DNA of 64,000 nt. It comes from Caballeronia hypogeia (GTDB taxonomy: Bacteria > Pseudomonadota > Gammaproteobacteria > Burkholderiales > Burkholderiaceae). Positions 54,549 to 62,612 of this stretch are shown piece by piece. The notes under the pieces were generated by a model. The model did no database searches. It was not told where the DNA came from and saw only the letters and a program-made list of their open reading frames with translations. The stretch is from the NCBI RefSeq assembly GCF_001544875.2, contig NZ_FCOA02000010.1, forward strand, positions 124,001 through 188,000, read 5' to 3'. Both the position numbers and the translations under genes were made by a program. Position 1 is the first letter of the stretch, and each line of letters starts with the position of its first letter.

Positions 54549-55502
54549 ATGGATCGATTCAAACAGATAGAAACCTTCGTGCGTGTGGCCGAGGCGGGCA
54601 GCCTTGCCGCGGCGGCGCTGGAGGAGGGCGTGTCGCCGGTGATCCTCGGCCGGCGCATCGACGCGCTCGAAAAGCGCCTCGGCGTGAAGCTGATGTACCG
54701 CTCGACGCGCCGGCTCGTCGTCAGCGAAGAAGGCGCGGCGTTCCTCGACCGCTGCAAGAACCTGCTCGCCGACTGGGATCAGGCCGAAAACGAGCTGACG
54801 GCGGGGCGTCGCGCGGTGGGCGGGCATCTGATCGTATCGGCGCCGGCCGCGTTCGGGCGCATGCACGTGGCGCCGCACGCGCCGCCGTTCGTGCGCGACA
54901 AGCCCGAACTGCAGATGTCGTTCAATCTGACGGATCGCGTAGTCGATCTGGTGCGCGAGGGCTACGACCTGTCGATTCGCATCGGCGGGGCGGTCGATCC
55001 GAACTTCGTCGCGGTGAAGCTGGCGAGCAACCGGCGCGTGGTATGCGGCACGCCGGAGTACTTCAGGAAGCACGGGCGCCCGAAAACGCTCGAAGACCTG
55101 CCGAACCACAATTGCCTCGCCTTCAACCTGCAAGGCGGTCAGAACCGCGGCTGGTATTTTCGGCGCAACGGCAAGGTCGTCACGGTGCGCGTGTCCGGCA
55201 GTCTCGATTGCAACGACGGCGAACTGCTGCACCGCTGGGCATCGGAAGGGCTTGGGCTCGGCTGGCGCTCGACCTGGGAAATCCAGCGGCAACTCGAATC
55301 GGGCGAACTGGAAACCGTGCTCGACGAGTTCGAATTGCCCGATTACGACATCCTCGCGGTCTACCCGCAGCAGCGCTACGTGCCGGCGAGAGTGCGCTAC
55401 TTCATTGATTATCTTAAGGAAATCTATACGCAGCCGGGTTACTGGAGCCGCCCGCTGACGCTGCCGGGCGAGCCGCAGCCGGAGCAAGCGCACGCGCGCT
55501 AA
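54549..55502 (+). CDS. LysR-family regulator, divergent from gcl
   Basis: This 317-residue regulator has the helix-turn-helix [39 protein letters not shown] and a PBP2 domain of the AaeR/DsdC-like CrgA class. AAGGAGA precedes ATG 54549. The 181-bp divergent gap to gcl and the conserved pairing in Burkholderia suggest it controls the glyoxylate operon; the ligand is not visible. Confidence 0.92.
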   Translation: MDRFKQIETFVRVAEAGSLAAAALEEGVSPVILGRRIDALEKRLGVKLMYRSTRRLVVSEEGAAFLDRCKNLLADWDQAENELTAGRRAVGGHLIVSAPAAFGRMHVAPHAPPFVRDKPELQMSFNLTDRVVDLVREGYDLSIRIGGAVDPNFVAVKLASNRRVVCGTPEYFRKHGRPKTLEDLPNHNCLAFNLQGGQNRGWYFRRNGKVVTVRVSGSLDCNDGELLHRWASEGLGLGWRSTWEIQRQLESGELETVLDEFELPDYDILAVYPQQRYVPARVRYFIDYLKEIYTQPGYWSRPLTLPGEPQPEQAHAR

Positions 55503-55548
55503 CTGCTTGAAATTTCAGCCGAAGTCATTCGGAAATCACCGATTCGGC

Positions 55549-55577
55549 TTGCCCGTGGTGGTAAATCGCGTTATAGT
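55549..55577 (+). promoter_or_regulatory. Promoter of the rpsF operon
   Basis: TTGCCC and TATAGT are exactly 17 bp apart, 65 bp upstream of the rpsF start. The leader between (55585-55630) can form a CACCGG/CCGGGTG-type hairpin, a possible S6:S18 autoregulatory site. Confidence 0.68.
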
Positions 55578-55641
55578 CGTGGGCTTCTCACTTGCCGCAC
55601 CGGTCCGACGCCCGGGTGGCTTATATCCACAAGGAGTGAAT

Positions 55642-56013
55642 ATGCGTCATTACGAAATCGTCTTCATCGTGCATCCCGATCAAAGCGAGCAAGTGCCCGC
55701 AATGATCGAGCGCTACAAGAGCACGATCACGTCGCACGGTGGCCAGGTCCACCGCATCGAAGACTGGGGCCGTCGCCAGCTGGCCTACATGATCGAGAAA
55801 CTCGCGAAGGCTCACTACGTCTGCATGAACATCGAATGCGATCAAGCTACGCTCGAAGAGCTGGAGCACGCGTTCAAGTTCAACGACGCCGTTCTGCGTC
55901 ACCTCATCGTCAAGATGAAGAAGGCCGAAACCGGCCCGTCGCCGATGATGAAGGAAGTGCAGCGCGAAGAAGCCAAGAAGGCGGCCAGCCAGCCGTCCGA
56001 AGCGCAGGCTTAA
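55642..56013 (+). CDS. rpsF: Ribosomal protein bS6
   Basis: This 123-residue bS6 has [25 protein letters not shown] and the [23 protein letters not shown] core, with a charged C-terminal tail. It binds bS18 in the small-subunit platform. ATG 55642 has AAGGAG. An in-frame ATG at 55507 lies before the promoter and is rejected. Confidence 0.97.
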   Translation: MRHYEIVFIVHPDQSEQVPAMIERYKSTITSHGGQVHRIEDWGRRQLAYMIEKLAKAHYVCMNIECDQATLEELEHAFKFNDAVLRHLIVKMKKAETGPSPMMKEVQREEAKKAASQPSEAQA

Positions 56014-56057
56014 GGACAGTTAAATACTGTCAAGCCATCAGGGAACGAACACATTAA

Positions 56058-56357
56058 GTGAACCGGCTGCAACTGACAGCAAGCGTCGTGGAACGCGAAC
56101 CGGTGCGGTACACCCCCGCCGGCATCCCGATCGCAAGCTGCACGTTGCAACACGCAGCGGAAGTCGTCGAAGCGGGCATCGTCCGCAAGATCGAGCTGAC
56201 ACTGCAGGCTGTCGCGGCCGGCGAAGCGAGCGGCAAGCTGGAAAGCTGCCCGATGGGCGTGGAAACACGCTTCACCGGCTTTCTGGCGAAGAAAAGCCGT
56301 AACGCGCGAACCCTGGTGTTTCACATCACAGAATTGCAGGACATTGGAAAGGACTAA
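56058..56357 (+). CDS. priB: Primosomal replication protein PriB
   Basis: This 99-residue OB-fold single-strand binding protein helps PriA restart stalled forks. It opens [31 protein letters not shown]. It starts with GTG at 56058 and has only a weak ribosome site. It is in the usual place between rpsF and rpsR, with only 2 bp before rpsR. Confidence 0.95.
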   Translation: MNRLQLTASVVEREPVRYTPAGIPIASCTLQHAAEVVEAGIVRKIELTLQAVAAGEASGKLESCPMGVETRFTGFLAKKSRNARTLVFHITELQDIGKD

Positions 56358-56359
56358 TC

Positions 56360-56635
56360 ATGCCCCGCCCGACTGGTAAGAAATTCGACAAGCGTCGTCA
56401 GCAACAAAACCCGCTCTTCAAGCGCAAGAAGTTCTGCCGTTTCACGGCAGCCGGCGTCGAGTACATCGACTACAAGGACACGGAAACGCTGAAGGACTTC
56501 ATCGGCGAAAACGGCAAGATCACGCCGGCTCGTCTGACTGGCACGAAGGCGCACTATCAGCGCCAGCTCGACACGGCAATCAAGCGCGCGCGTTTCCTCG
56601 CGCTCCTGCCGTACACCGACCTGCACAAGGCCTAA
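56360..56635 (+). CDS. rpsR: Ribosomal protein bS18
   Basis: This 91-residue bS18 has [34 protein letters not shown] and [12 protein letters not shown]. It pairs with bS6 in the 30S platform. The N-terminus is longer and more basic than in E. coli, as is usual in this group. Confidence 0.97.
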   Translation: MPRPTGKKFDKRRQQQNPLFKRKKFCRFTAAGVEYIDYKDTETLKDFIGENGKITPARLTGTKAHYQRQLDTAIKRARFLALLPYTDLHKA

Positions 56636-56663
56636 TCAGACGACGCAATAAGGAAAGCCAAAA

Positions 56664-57119
56664 ATGCAAATCATTCTTTTGGAAAAGGTCGTCAATCTGG
56701 GCAACCTGGGCGACATCGTCAAGGTCAAGGACGGCTACGCACGTAACTTCCTGATCCCCGGCAAGAAGGCTCGCCGTGCAACGAAGGACGCAATCGCCGA
56801 ATTCGAAGTCCGCCGCGCGGACCTCGAAAAGGTCGCCGCTGAAAAGCTGGCAGCCGCACAGGCACAAGGCGAAAAGCTGAGCGGCTTCACGGTTCAGATC
56901 GGCCAGAAGGCTGGCGTCGACGGCCGTCTGTTCGGTTCGGTCACGAACGCGGACATCGCTGAAGCGCTGAAGAAGCAAGGCTTCGCCGAAGTGGAAAAGG
57001 CGCAAGTGCGTCTGCCGCAAGGCCCGATCAAGATGGTCGGCGACCATCCGGTTCAAGTGGCGCTGCACACGGACGTGCTGGTCGACGTCACGGTGTCGGT
57101 GCTCGGCGAGCACGCGTAA
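56664..57119 (+). CDS. rplI: Ribosomal protein bL9
   Basis: This 151-residue bL9 starts [32 protein letters not shown], followed by the long connecting helix and the C-terminal rRNA-binding domain ([19 protein letters not shown]). It ends at a strong terminator. Confidence 0.97.
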   Translation: MQIILLEKVVNLGNLGDIVKVKDGYARNFLIPGKKARRATKDAIAEFEVRRADLEKVAAEKLAAAQAQGEKLSGFTVQIGQKAGVDGRLFGSVTNADIAEALKKQGFAEVEKAQVRLPQGPIKMVGDHPVQVALHTDVLVDVTVSVLGEHA

Positions 57120-57155
57120 GCGTGTAGCGGGGCCTCGCGCCTCGCGTCGCTGTAC

Positions 57156-57188
57156 AAAAAGCGGGAGTCTCAACGACTCCCGCTTTTT
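57156..57188 (+). terminator. Rho-independent terminator of rpsF-rplI
   Basis: AAAAAGCGGGAGTC/GACTCCCGCTTTTTTT, loop TCAAC. Confidence 0.95.
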
Positions 57189-57238
57189 TTCGTCTGAACG
57201 TAGTAGCGCACGCCGTATTTCATCGATAATTCCACCCC

Positions 57239-58627
57239 ATGAACGCTCCGTCCAAAGACCCGCAACTCGACGCGCTGAAGGTCCCGCCGCATTCGATCGA
57301 AGCCGAGCAATCCGTGATCGGCGGCCTGCTGCTGGACAACGCCGCATGGGACCGTATCGCCGATGTCATGGCGCAAAGCGATTTTTATCGCTATGACCAT
57401 CGCATTATTTACGAGCACATTGGCAAGCTGATCGCGGCGACCCGTCCCGCCGACGTCATCACCGTCTACGAAGCGCTGAACATGGCCGGAAAGGCCGAGG
57501 AAGTGGGCGGTCTTGCGTATCTCAACGCGCTGGCGCAGAACACGCCTAGCGCCGCGAATATTCGCCGCTATGCGGAAATCGTGCGCGATCGCGCGGTGTT
57601 GCGCCGCCTCGTATCGGTCGCGGATGAAATTTCCGCCGACGCCTTCAATCCGCAGGGCAAGGAAGTCCGCCAGATTCTGGACGAGGCGGAATCGCGCGTG
57701 TTCTCGATCGCCGAGGACGGCGCGCGCGGCACGCAGGGTTTCCTTGAAATCGGACCGCTGCTCACGCAGGTCGTGGAGCGCATCGACACGCTGTATCACA
57801 CCGCCAATCCGAGCGATGTCACCGGCACGCCGACCGGCTTCGTCGATCTCGACCGCATGACCTCAGGCATGCACGGCGGCGAGCTGATCATCGTGGCGGG
57901 GCGGCCGTCGATGGGTAAGACCGCGTTTTCGATGAACATCGGCGAATACGTGGCGGTGGAGTACGGTTTGCCGGTCGCGGTGTTCTCGATGGAAATGCCC
58001 GGCACGCAGCTCACGATGCGTATGCTCGGTTCGGTCGGCCGGCTCGACCAGCACCGCATGCGTACCGGCCGCCTGACCGACGAAGACTGGCCGAAGCTCA
58101 CGCACGCGGTGCAGAAAATGAGCGAGGCGCAGCTTTTCATCGACGAAACCGGTGGTCTCAATCCGATGGAACTGCGCTCGCGCGCGCGGCGACTGTCGCG
58201 GCAGTGCGGCAAGTTGGGCCTGATCATCGTCGACTATCTGCAGCTGATGTCGGGTTCGGGCGGCGGCGAAAACCGCGCGACCGAAATCTCCGAAATCTCG
58301 CGCTCGCTGAAGAGCCTTGCCAAGGAACTCGACGTGCCGGTAATAGCGCTGTCGCAGTTGAACCGCGGTCTCGAGCAGCGGCCGAACAAGCGTCCGATCA
58401 TGTCGGACCTGCGCGAATCGGGCGCAATCGAACAGGACGCGGACGTGATCCTGTTCATCTACCGCGACGAAGTCTACAACCCGGACAGCCCGGACAAGGG
58501 CACCGCCGAAATCATCATCGGCAAGCAGCGTAACGGTCCGATCGGACCGGTGCGTCTGACGTTCCATGGTCAATATACGAAGTTTGACAACTTCGCCGGC
58601 GTACAGAGCTTCTACGGCAGCGAGTAA
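57239..58627 (+). CDS. dnaB: Replicative DNA helicase DnaB
   Basis: This 462-residue hexameric helicase unwinds DNA at the fork. It has an N-terminal DnaG-binding domain (IEAEQSVIGGLLLDNAAWDRIADVM), a linker, and a RecA-like motor with Walker A in GRPSMGKTAFS (Lys227), Walker B LIIVDYLQLM and SQLNRGLEQRPNKRPIMSDLRESGAIEQDADVI. No intein is present. The ATG has no ribosome site and lies 8 bases after GATAAT, so the message may be leaderless. Confidence 0.97.
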   Translation: MNAPSKDPQLDALKVPPHSIEAEQSVIGGLLLDNAAWDRIADVMAQSDFYRYDHRIIYEHIGKLIAATRPADVITVYEALNMAGKAEEVGGLAYLNALAQNTPSAANIRRYAEIVRDRAVLRRLVSVADEISADAFNPQGKEVRQILDEAESRVFSIAEDGARGTQGFLEIGPLLTQVVERIDTLYHTANPSDVTGTPTGFVDLDRMTSGMHGGELIIVAGRPSMGKTAFSMNIGEYVAVEYGLPVAVFSMEMPGTQLTMRMLGSVGRLDQHRMRTGRLTDEDWPKLTHAVQKMSEAQLFIDETGGLNPMELRSRARRLSRQCGKLGLIIVDYLQLMSGSGGGENRATEISEISRSLKSLAKELDVPVIALSQLNRGLEQRPNKRPIMSDLRESGAIEQDADVILFIYRDEVYNPDSPDKGTAEIIIGKQRNGPIGPVRLTFHGQYTKFDNFAGVQSFYGSE

Positions 58628-58777
58628 AGCCGAGAGCGCCCGCGCGGCACGCCGCCTGCTGTCACGCGCTTGCCACATCCGACGATACGCCGCGCCGCGC
58701 GCGGTGCGTCGGGTGGTGCACGCAGGTACAATATGTCAGATTGATGTCTGTTCAAAAACCCATTTTTCGGGATTTTC

Positions 58778-59404
58778 ATGTTCGGTCGTTTTATGCCCAC
58801 CGAGGGCAAATTTTTTGAGATTTTCAACGCGCACGCGAAGTGCATGGTCGATGCCAGCCGCGAGCTCGAATTGCTGATCGATAACCTCGAGGACGCCGAG
58901 GTGCACAAGCAGAACGTCCAGGCGAACGAAAAGCGCGCCGACAAGCTCACGCATGAAACCATCGACCTGCTGCACAAGACCTTCATCACGCCGCTCGACC
59001 GCGACGAGATCCATAAGCTCATCACCACGATGGACGACATCCTCGATCTGATGGAGGACGTTGCCACGGCCATCTCGCTGTACGACGTGCGCGCGGTGAC
59101 CTCTGAGGCGAGCCAGCTTGCGCATATCTGCACGGCAACGGCGTTGCGGGTTCAGCAGGCGGTCGAACTGCTCGCGGACATGAAGCGCGCGAGCGAGATC
59201 CTCAAGATTTGCGAGGAAATCGACCGTCTCGAATCGGACGCCGACCGCGTGCTGCGCGCCGCGATGTCGAAGCTCTTCCGCGAGGAAGACGATGTGAAGA
59301 CGCTCATCAAGCTGAAGGCGATCTACGAGCTGCTCGAGACGATCACCGACAAGTGCGAGGACGTCGCGAACATCATCGAAGGCATTGTGCTGGAAAACGC
59401 CTGA
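58778..59404 (+). CDS. DUF47 PhoU-like protein, partner of PiT transporter
   Basis: This 208-residue all-helical PhoU-like protein has LMPTEGKFFEIFNAHAKCMVDASREL at the front, then LDRDEIHKLITTMDDILDLMEDVATAI with acidic metal-site residues. DUF47 proteins regulate or gate the adjacent PiT phosphate permease. The permease gene follows after 41 bp. A TACAAT at 58727-58732 may be its -10. Confidence 0.93.
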   Translation: MFGRFMPTEGKFFEIFNAHAKCMVDASRELELLIDNLEDAEVHKQNVQANEKRADKLTHETIDLLHKTFITPLDRDEIHKLITTMDDILDLMEDVATAISLYDVRAVTSEASQLAHICTATALRVQQAVELLADMKRASEILKICEEIDRLESDADRVLRAAMSKLFREEDDVKTLIKLKAIYELLETITDKCEDVANIIEGIVLENA

Positions 59405-59445
59405 TCGGCGCCGCATTCCAGAACCGGTCACAACAACACCCACTG

Positions 59446-60456
59446 ATGCATTCGATTCAACTCGCCATCTGGGCGGTCGCGCTGCTCGTCATAGTCGCAC
59501 TCGCGTTCGACTTCATGAACGGCTTCCACGACGCCGCCAACTCCATCGCGACGGTCGTCTCGACCGGCGTGCTCAAGCCGCAGCAGGCGGTCGCGTTCGC
59601 GGCGGCGTTCAACGTCATCGCGTATTTCATCTTTCACCTGAAGGTCGCCGCCACCGTCGGCAAGGGAACGATCGATCCCGAGATCGTCGATCACTACGTC
59701 ATCTTCGGCGCGCTCGTGGGCGCGATCGGCTGGAACATCGTCACGTGGATCTACGGCATTCCGTCGAGCTCGTCGCACGCACTGATCGGTGGACTGGTCG
59801 GCGCGGCGCTCGCCAAGTCGGGATGGGGGGCGCTCAACTGGGACGGGCTGCTCAAGACCGTCGCGTTCATCTTCATCTCGCCGGTGCTGGGATTCGTGCT
59901 CGGTTCGTTCTTCATGCTGCTGGTGTCGTGGCTGTATTTCCGCACGCCGCCTTCGAAGGTCGACCGGCGTTTCCGCCGCATGCAGCTCGTCTCGGCGGGC
60001 CTGTATTCGCTCGGGCACGGCGGCAATGACGCGCAGAAGACGATCGGCATCATCTGGATGCTTTTGATCGCGACCGGCTACGCGTCCGTCACCGCCGACG
60101 CGCCGCCCATTTGGGTCATCGGCCTGTGCTATCTGTCGATGGGTCTGGGCACGCTCTTCGGCGGCTGGCGTATCGTGCGCACGATGGGTCAGAAGATCAC
60201 CAAGCTCAAGCCGGTCGGCGGTTTCTGCGCGGAGACGGGCGGGGCGATCACGCTGTTCGTCGCGTCGTTCCTGGGCATTCCCGTTTCCACGACGCATACG
60301 ATCACCGGCGCGATCGTCGGCGTCGGCGCGACACAGAAGTTCAGCGCGGTGCGCTGGGGCGTCGCAGGCAATATCGTGTGGGCGTGGATTCTGACGATTC
60401 CCGCTTCCGCCGCGCTCGCGGCGGCGGGATGGTGGGTCGGCCACCGCTTCCTGTAA
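59446..60456 (+). CDS. pit: Low-affinity inorganic phosphate transporter, PiT family
   Basis: This 336-residue membrane protein carries both family signatures: DFMNGFHDAANSIATVVSTG near the front and GGNDAQKTIGIIWMLLIATG in the second half. The inverted-repeat architecture and GIPVSTTHTITGAIVGVGA are typical. It takes up phosphate (as metal-phosphate) driven by ions. There is no ribosome site before 59446, so translation probably depends on the DUF47 gene. Confidence 0.94.
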   Translation: MHSIQLAIWAVALLVIVALAFDFMNGFHDAANSIATVVSTGVLKPQQAVAFAAAFNVIAYFIFHLKVAATVGKGTIDPEIVDHYVIFGALVGAIGWNIVTWIYGIPSSSSHALIGGLVGAALAKSGWGALNWDGLLKTVAFIFISPVLGFVLGSFFMLLVSWLYFRTPPSKVDRRFRRMQLVSAGLYSLGHGGNDAQKTIGIIWMLLIATGYASVTADAPPIWVIGLCYLSMGLGTLFGGWRIVRTMGQKITKLKPVGGFCAETGGAITLFVASFLGIPVSTTHTITGAIVGVGATQKFSAVRWGVAGNIVWAWILTIPASAALAAAGWWVGHRFL

Positions 60457-60468
60457 GCCTTTCCCTGC

Positions 60469-60497
60469 CTTCGGCCTGGCGTGATGCGGGGCCGAAG
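60469..60497. terminator. Hairpin between convergent pit and SDR genes
   Basis: CTTCGGCC/GGCCGAAG forms an 8-bp stem with a 13-base loop between the two stops. It has no clear T-run. Confidence 0.4.
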
Positions 60498-60501
60498 CGC
60501 A

Positions 60502-61308
60502 TCAGATGATCGGTGACGAGACTCCGTCCATCGGAATGATCGCGCCCGATACGTAACTCGCGCGCCGGCTCGCCAGAAAGAGCGCGACGTCGGCGATTTC
60601 CTCCGGTTTCGCATAGCGCCCGAGCGGCACTTTCGACTGCGTGTCGGCGAGCACCTGATCGCGCGTGACGCCTTGCCGCTTAGCTTCCAGTTCGAGCGCT
60701 TCCTCGACGCGCTCGGTAAGCGTCGCGCCCGGATTGATTGCGTTGATGCGGATGCCGAGCTTCGCGTAATGATGCGCGAGTCCGACCGTGTTCAACATCA
60801 GCGCCGCATTCGCCGCACCGCCCGCGATATGGATGTCGGTGGCGATCTTTCCGCCCATCCCGACGATATTCACGATCGCGCCCGGCTCGACGGTCGGATC
60901 GTTGCGCACGCGCTCGGCCATGCGTTTGAGCACCACTTGCTGCGGATAGACGTAGGAGAAGTATTTGGCGTCCATCGCGGCCTTGTAGGCGGCGGCGTCG
61001 AGTGCGTCGGGATCGTAGCGTTTCGCGGCCCCGGCGCTGTTGATCAGAATGTCGATGGGCCCGAGCGCGGCGCTCGCTTCTTCGACCACATCTTCCGCGC
61101 TATGCGCCTCGTGCAGGTCGGCGCGCGCGAGATGCACGTGATGCCCGCCGCTGGCGAGTTGCTCGCGGGCGCGGGCGAGATTCGCGGCATCGCGCGAGAC
61201 GATCGCGACTTTCGCGCCTTCGCTCGCGAACGCTCTTGCACACGCAAATCCGATTCCCTTGCTGCCGCCCGTTATAAGGACGACCTTGCCCGCGAGTCCC
61301 AGGTCCAT
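60502..61308 (-). CDS. Short-chain dehydrogenase/reductase
   Basis: This 268-residue SDR has LITGGSKGIGFACARAFA and INSAGAAKRYDPDA. The active-site region is atypical: the usual YxxxK is replaced by the MGGKIATDIHIAGGAANAAL stretch, where His takes the Tyr position. Enzymatic function is therefore not certain. The C-terminus ASRRASYVSGAIIPMDGVSSP is normal. GGAG supports ATG 61308; an in-frame reading from 61533 is rejected as Arg-rich leader. Confidence 0.85.
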   Translation of the reverse strand: MDLGLAGKVVLITGGSKGIGFACARAFASEGAKVAIVSRDAANLARAREQLASGGHHVHLARADLHEAHSAEDVVEEASAALGPIDILINSAGAAKRYDPDALDAAAYKAAMDAKYFSYVYPQQVVLKRMAERVRNDPTVEPGAIVNIVGMGGKIATDIHIAGGAANAALMLNTVGLAHHYAKLGIRINAINPGATLTERVEEALELEAKRQGVTRDQVLADTQSKVPLGRYAKPEEIADVALFLASRRASYVSGAIIPMDGVSSPII

Positions 61309-61366
61309 GGCGTTGCGCTCCGTCGACGATTGATCGGAACACGATAGCAGAGACGCGCGGCGCGCG

Positions 61367-62407
61367 TCAGTTGCTGCCGTTGGCGAAGCGGGCGATGGGA
61401 TCGTCGCTGGGGGCGGGATGCGGAGCGGCGAGCGAGCCGGTGGACGCGCGCATGACGTGCACCGGTGGATCCTGCGCGGTGCGCGCTTGCTGGCGCGCCG
61501 CATTCGATGTCGACGGTGGCGGTTCGAAGGCATCGGCTGCGGCGCGGATCGGATCCGGCGATGCGTTGATCGTGGCGATGGAAGGCGCGGTGGCGCCCGC
61601 GGCCTGCGCCTGACGCTGCGCCGCGCTCAGGGAAGGCGGCGGCGGCTCGAAGGCGTCGGCGTCGGCGGTTGGGTTGGCGGGCGCTGGCGCCGTGGCACCC
61701 GCGCTTTGTGCCTGGCGCTGCGCGGCGGTGAGTGAAGAAGGGGGCGGCTCAAACGCATCGGCGCTGGTTGGCGCGGTCTGCCGCGCGTAGGCCGGCGCGG
61801 GCGATGGCACCGGTGCTGGCGCGGGCGACGCCACGTACGTCGGCGCATCGAACGGCGTGGGCGCGGACTTCGGCGCGGCGACGCGGCGAATGCCGTCGAA
61901 GCGCTTCGCCCAGTACGGGTTCGTCAGATAGTCGAGCCGTACGGTGCCGCCCGTCGATGGCGCATTCACGAAGCGCAATTTGCCGACATAGATGCCGACG
62001 TGCGAATGCGGCCGTCCGGTCGTATTGAAGAAGATCAGATCGCCCGGCGCGATGCCGTCCGGTTCGACCGATTCGCCGCGCGAACTCATCTCCGCGGTCG
62101 TGCGCGGCAGATTCACGGACGCTGCGCGATCGACCACGTAACGCACGAGCCCGCTGCAATCGAAACCGGCCTCTGGCGTGTTGCCGCCCCAGCGATACGG
62201 CACGCCGACGAGCGACATCGCCTGAATGGAGATTTCCTCGCGCCCGACGCTGTGATCCACGAAAGTCGGGAAACCGGGTGGCGGCTTGTAGGTGCGGCTG
62301 GCGTTGGTGCTGGCGCTGACGGCCGGCTTGCGCGTTGCCTGCTGCGGCGCGGATCCGCACGCGGCGAGAAGGGCAGTGACGAGAAGCGGCAACCAGATTC
62401 GACGCAT
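61367..62407 (-). CDS. NlpC/P60 (C40) peptidoglycan endopeptidase, lipoprotein
   Basis: This 346-residue lipoprotein has a signal ending LLAACGSA. The NlpC/P60 domain covers about residues 55-170, with the catalytic Cys in GVPYRWGGNTPEAGFDCSGLV, the catalytic His in GRPHSHVGIYVG and GDLIFFNT. It should cut peptide cross-links. After the domain comes a long Pro/Ala-rich tail with three DAFEPPP...AAxRQA repeats (coded at about 61480-61765). It lies past the phoH gene on the same strand, separated by a terminator. Confidence 0.93.
   Translation of the reverse strand: MRRIWLPLLVTALLAACGSAPQQATRKPAVSASTNASRTYKPPPGFPTFVDHSVGREEISIQAMSLVGVPYRWGGNTPEAGFDCSGLVRYVVDRAASVNLPRTTAEMSSRGESVEPDGIAPGDLIFFNTTGRPHSHVGIYVGKLRFVNAPSTGGTVRLDYLTNPYWAKRFDGIRRVAAPKSAPTPFDAPTYVASPAPAPVPSPAPAYARQTAPTSADAFEPPPSSLTAAQRQAQSAGATAPAPANPTADADAFEPPPPSLSAAQRQAQAAGATAPSIATINASPDPIRAAADAFEPPPSTSNAARQQARTAQDPPVHVMRASTGSLAAPHPAPSDDPIARFANGSN
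61480..61765 (-). repeat. Three diverged tandem repeats in the NlpC/P60 gene
   Basis: Each unit codes for DAFEPPPS, then a short Ser/Leu link, then AAxRQAQ and an Ala/Thr/Pro spacer. Units begin at about 61765, 61663 and 61541 on the minus strand; the spacers differ in length. Confidence 0.85.
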
Positions 62408-62561
62408 GTGACACGGGCGAGCGAAATCTCGCCGACCAAGGGGAAGAGGGGGCAGTCTGCCGATACTAGCCCGTCGAACGGGCGTGCGGCAAGAGAACTT
62501 TACGTAACGCTTGAAGAATCGGTCGTAAGTGTTGTCGATGAGAAACGTCTGAATAAAAAGA

Positions 62562-62593
62562 AGCGGCCCGGCGGATTGCTCCGCCGGGCCGCT
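62562..62593 (-). terminator. Rho-independent terminator of the phoH gene
   Basis: A 14-bp perfect stem AGCGGCCCGGCGGA/TCCGCCGGGCCGCT with loop TTGC is followed on the minus strand by TCTTTTTATT. Confidence 0.92.
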
Positions 62594-62612
62594 GTCATCT
62601 CAAAAACGAGAC

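Noticed and set aside
57239..58627. Intein in dnaB
   Set aside because: The 462-residue length and uninterrupted Walker A and later motifs show none is present.
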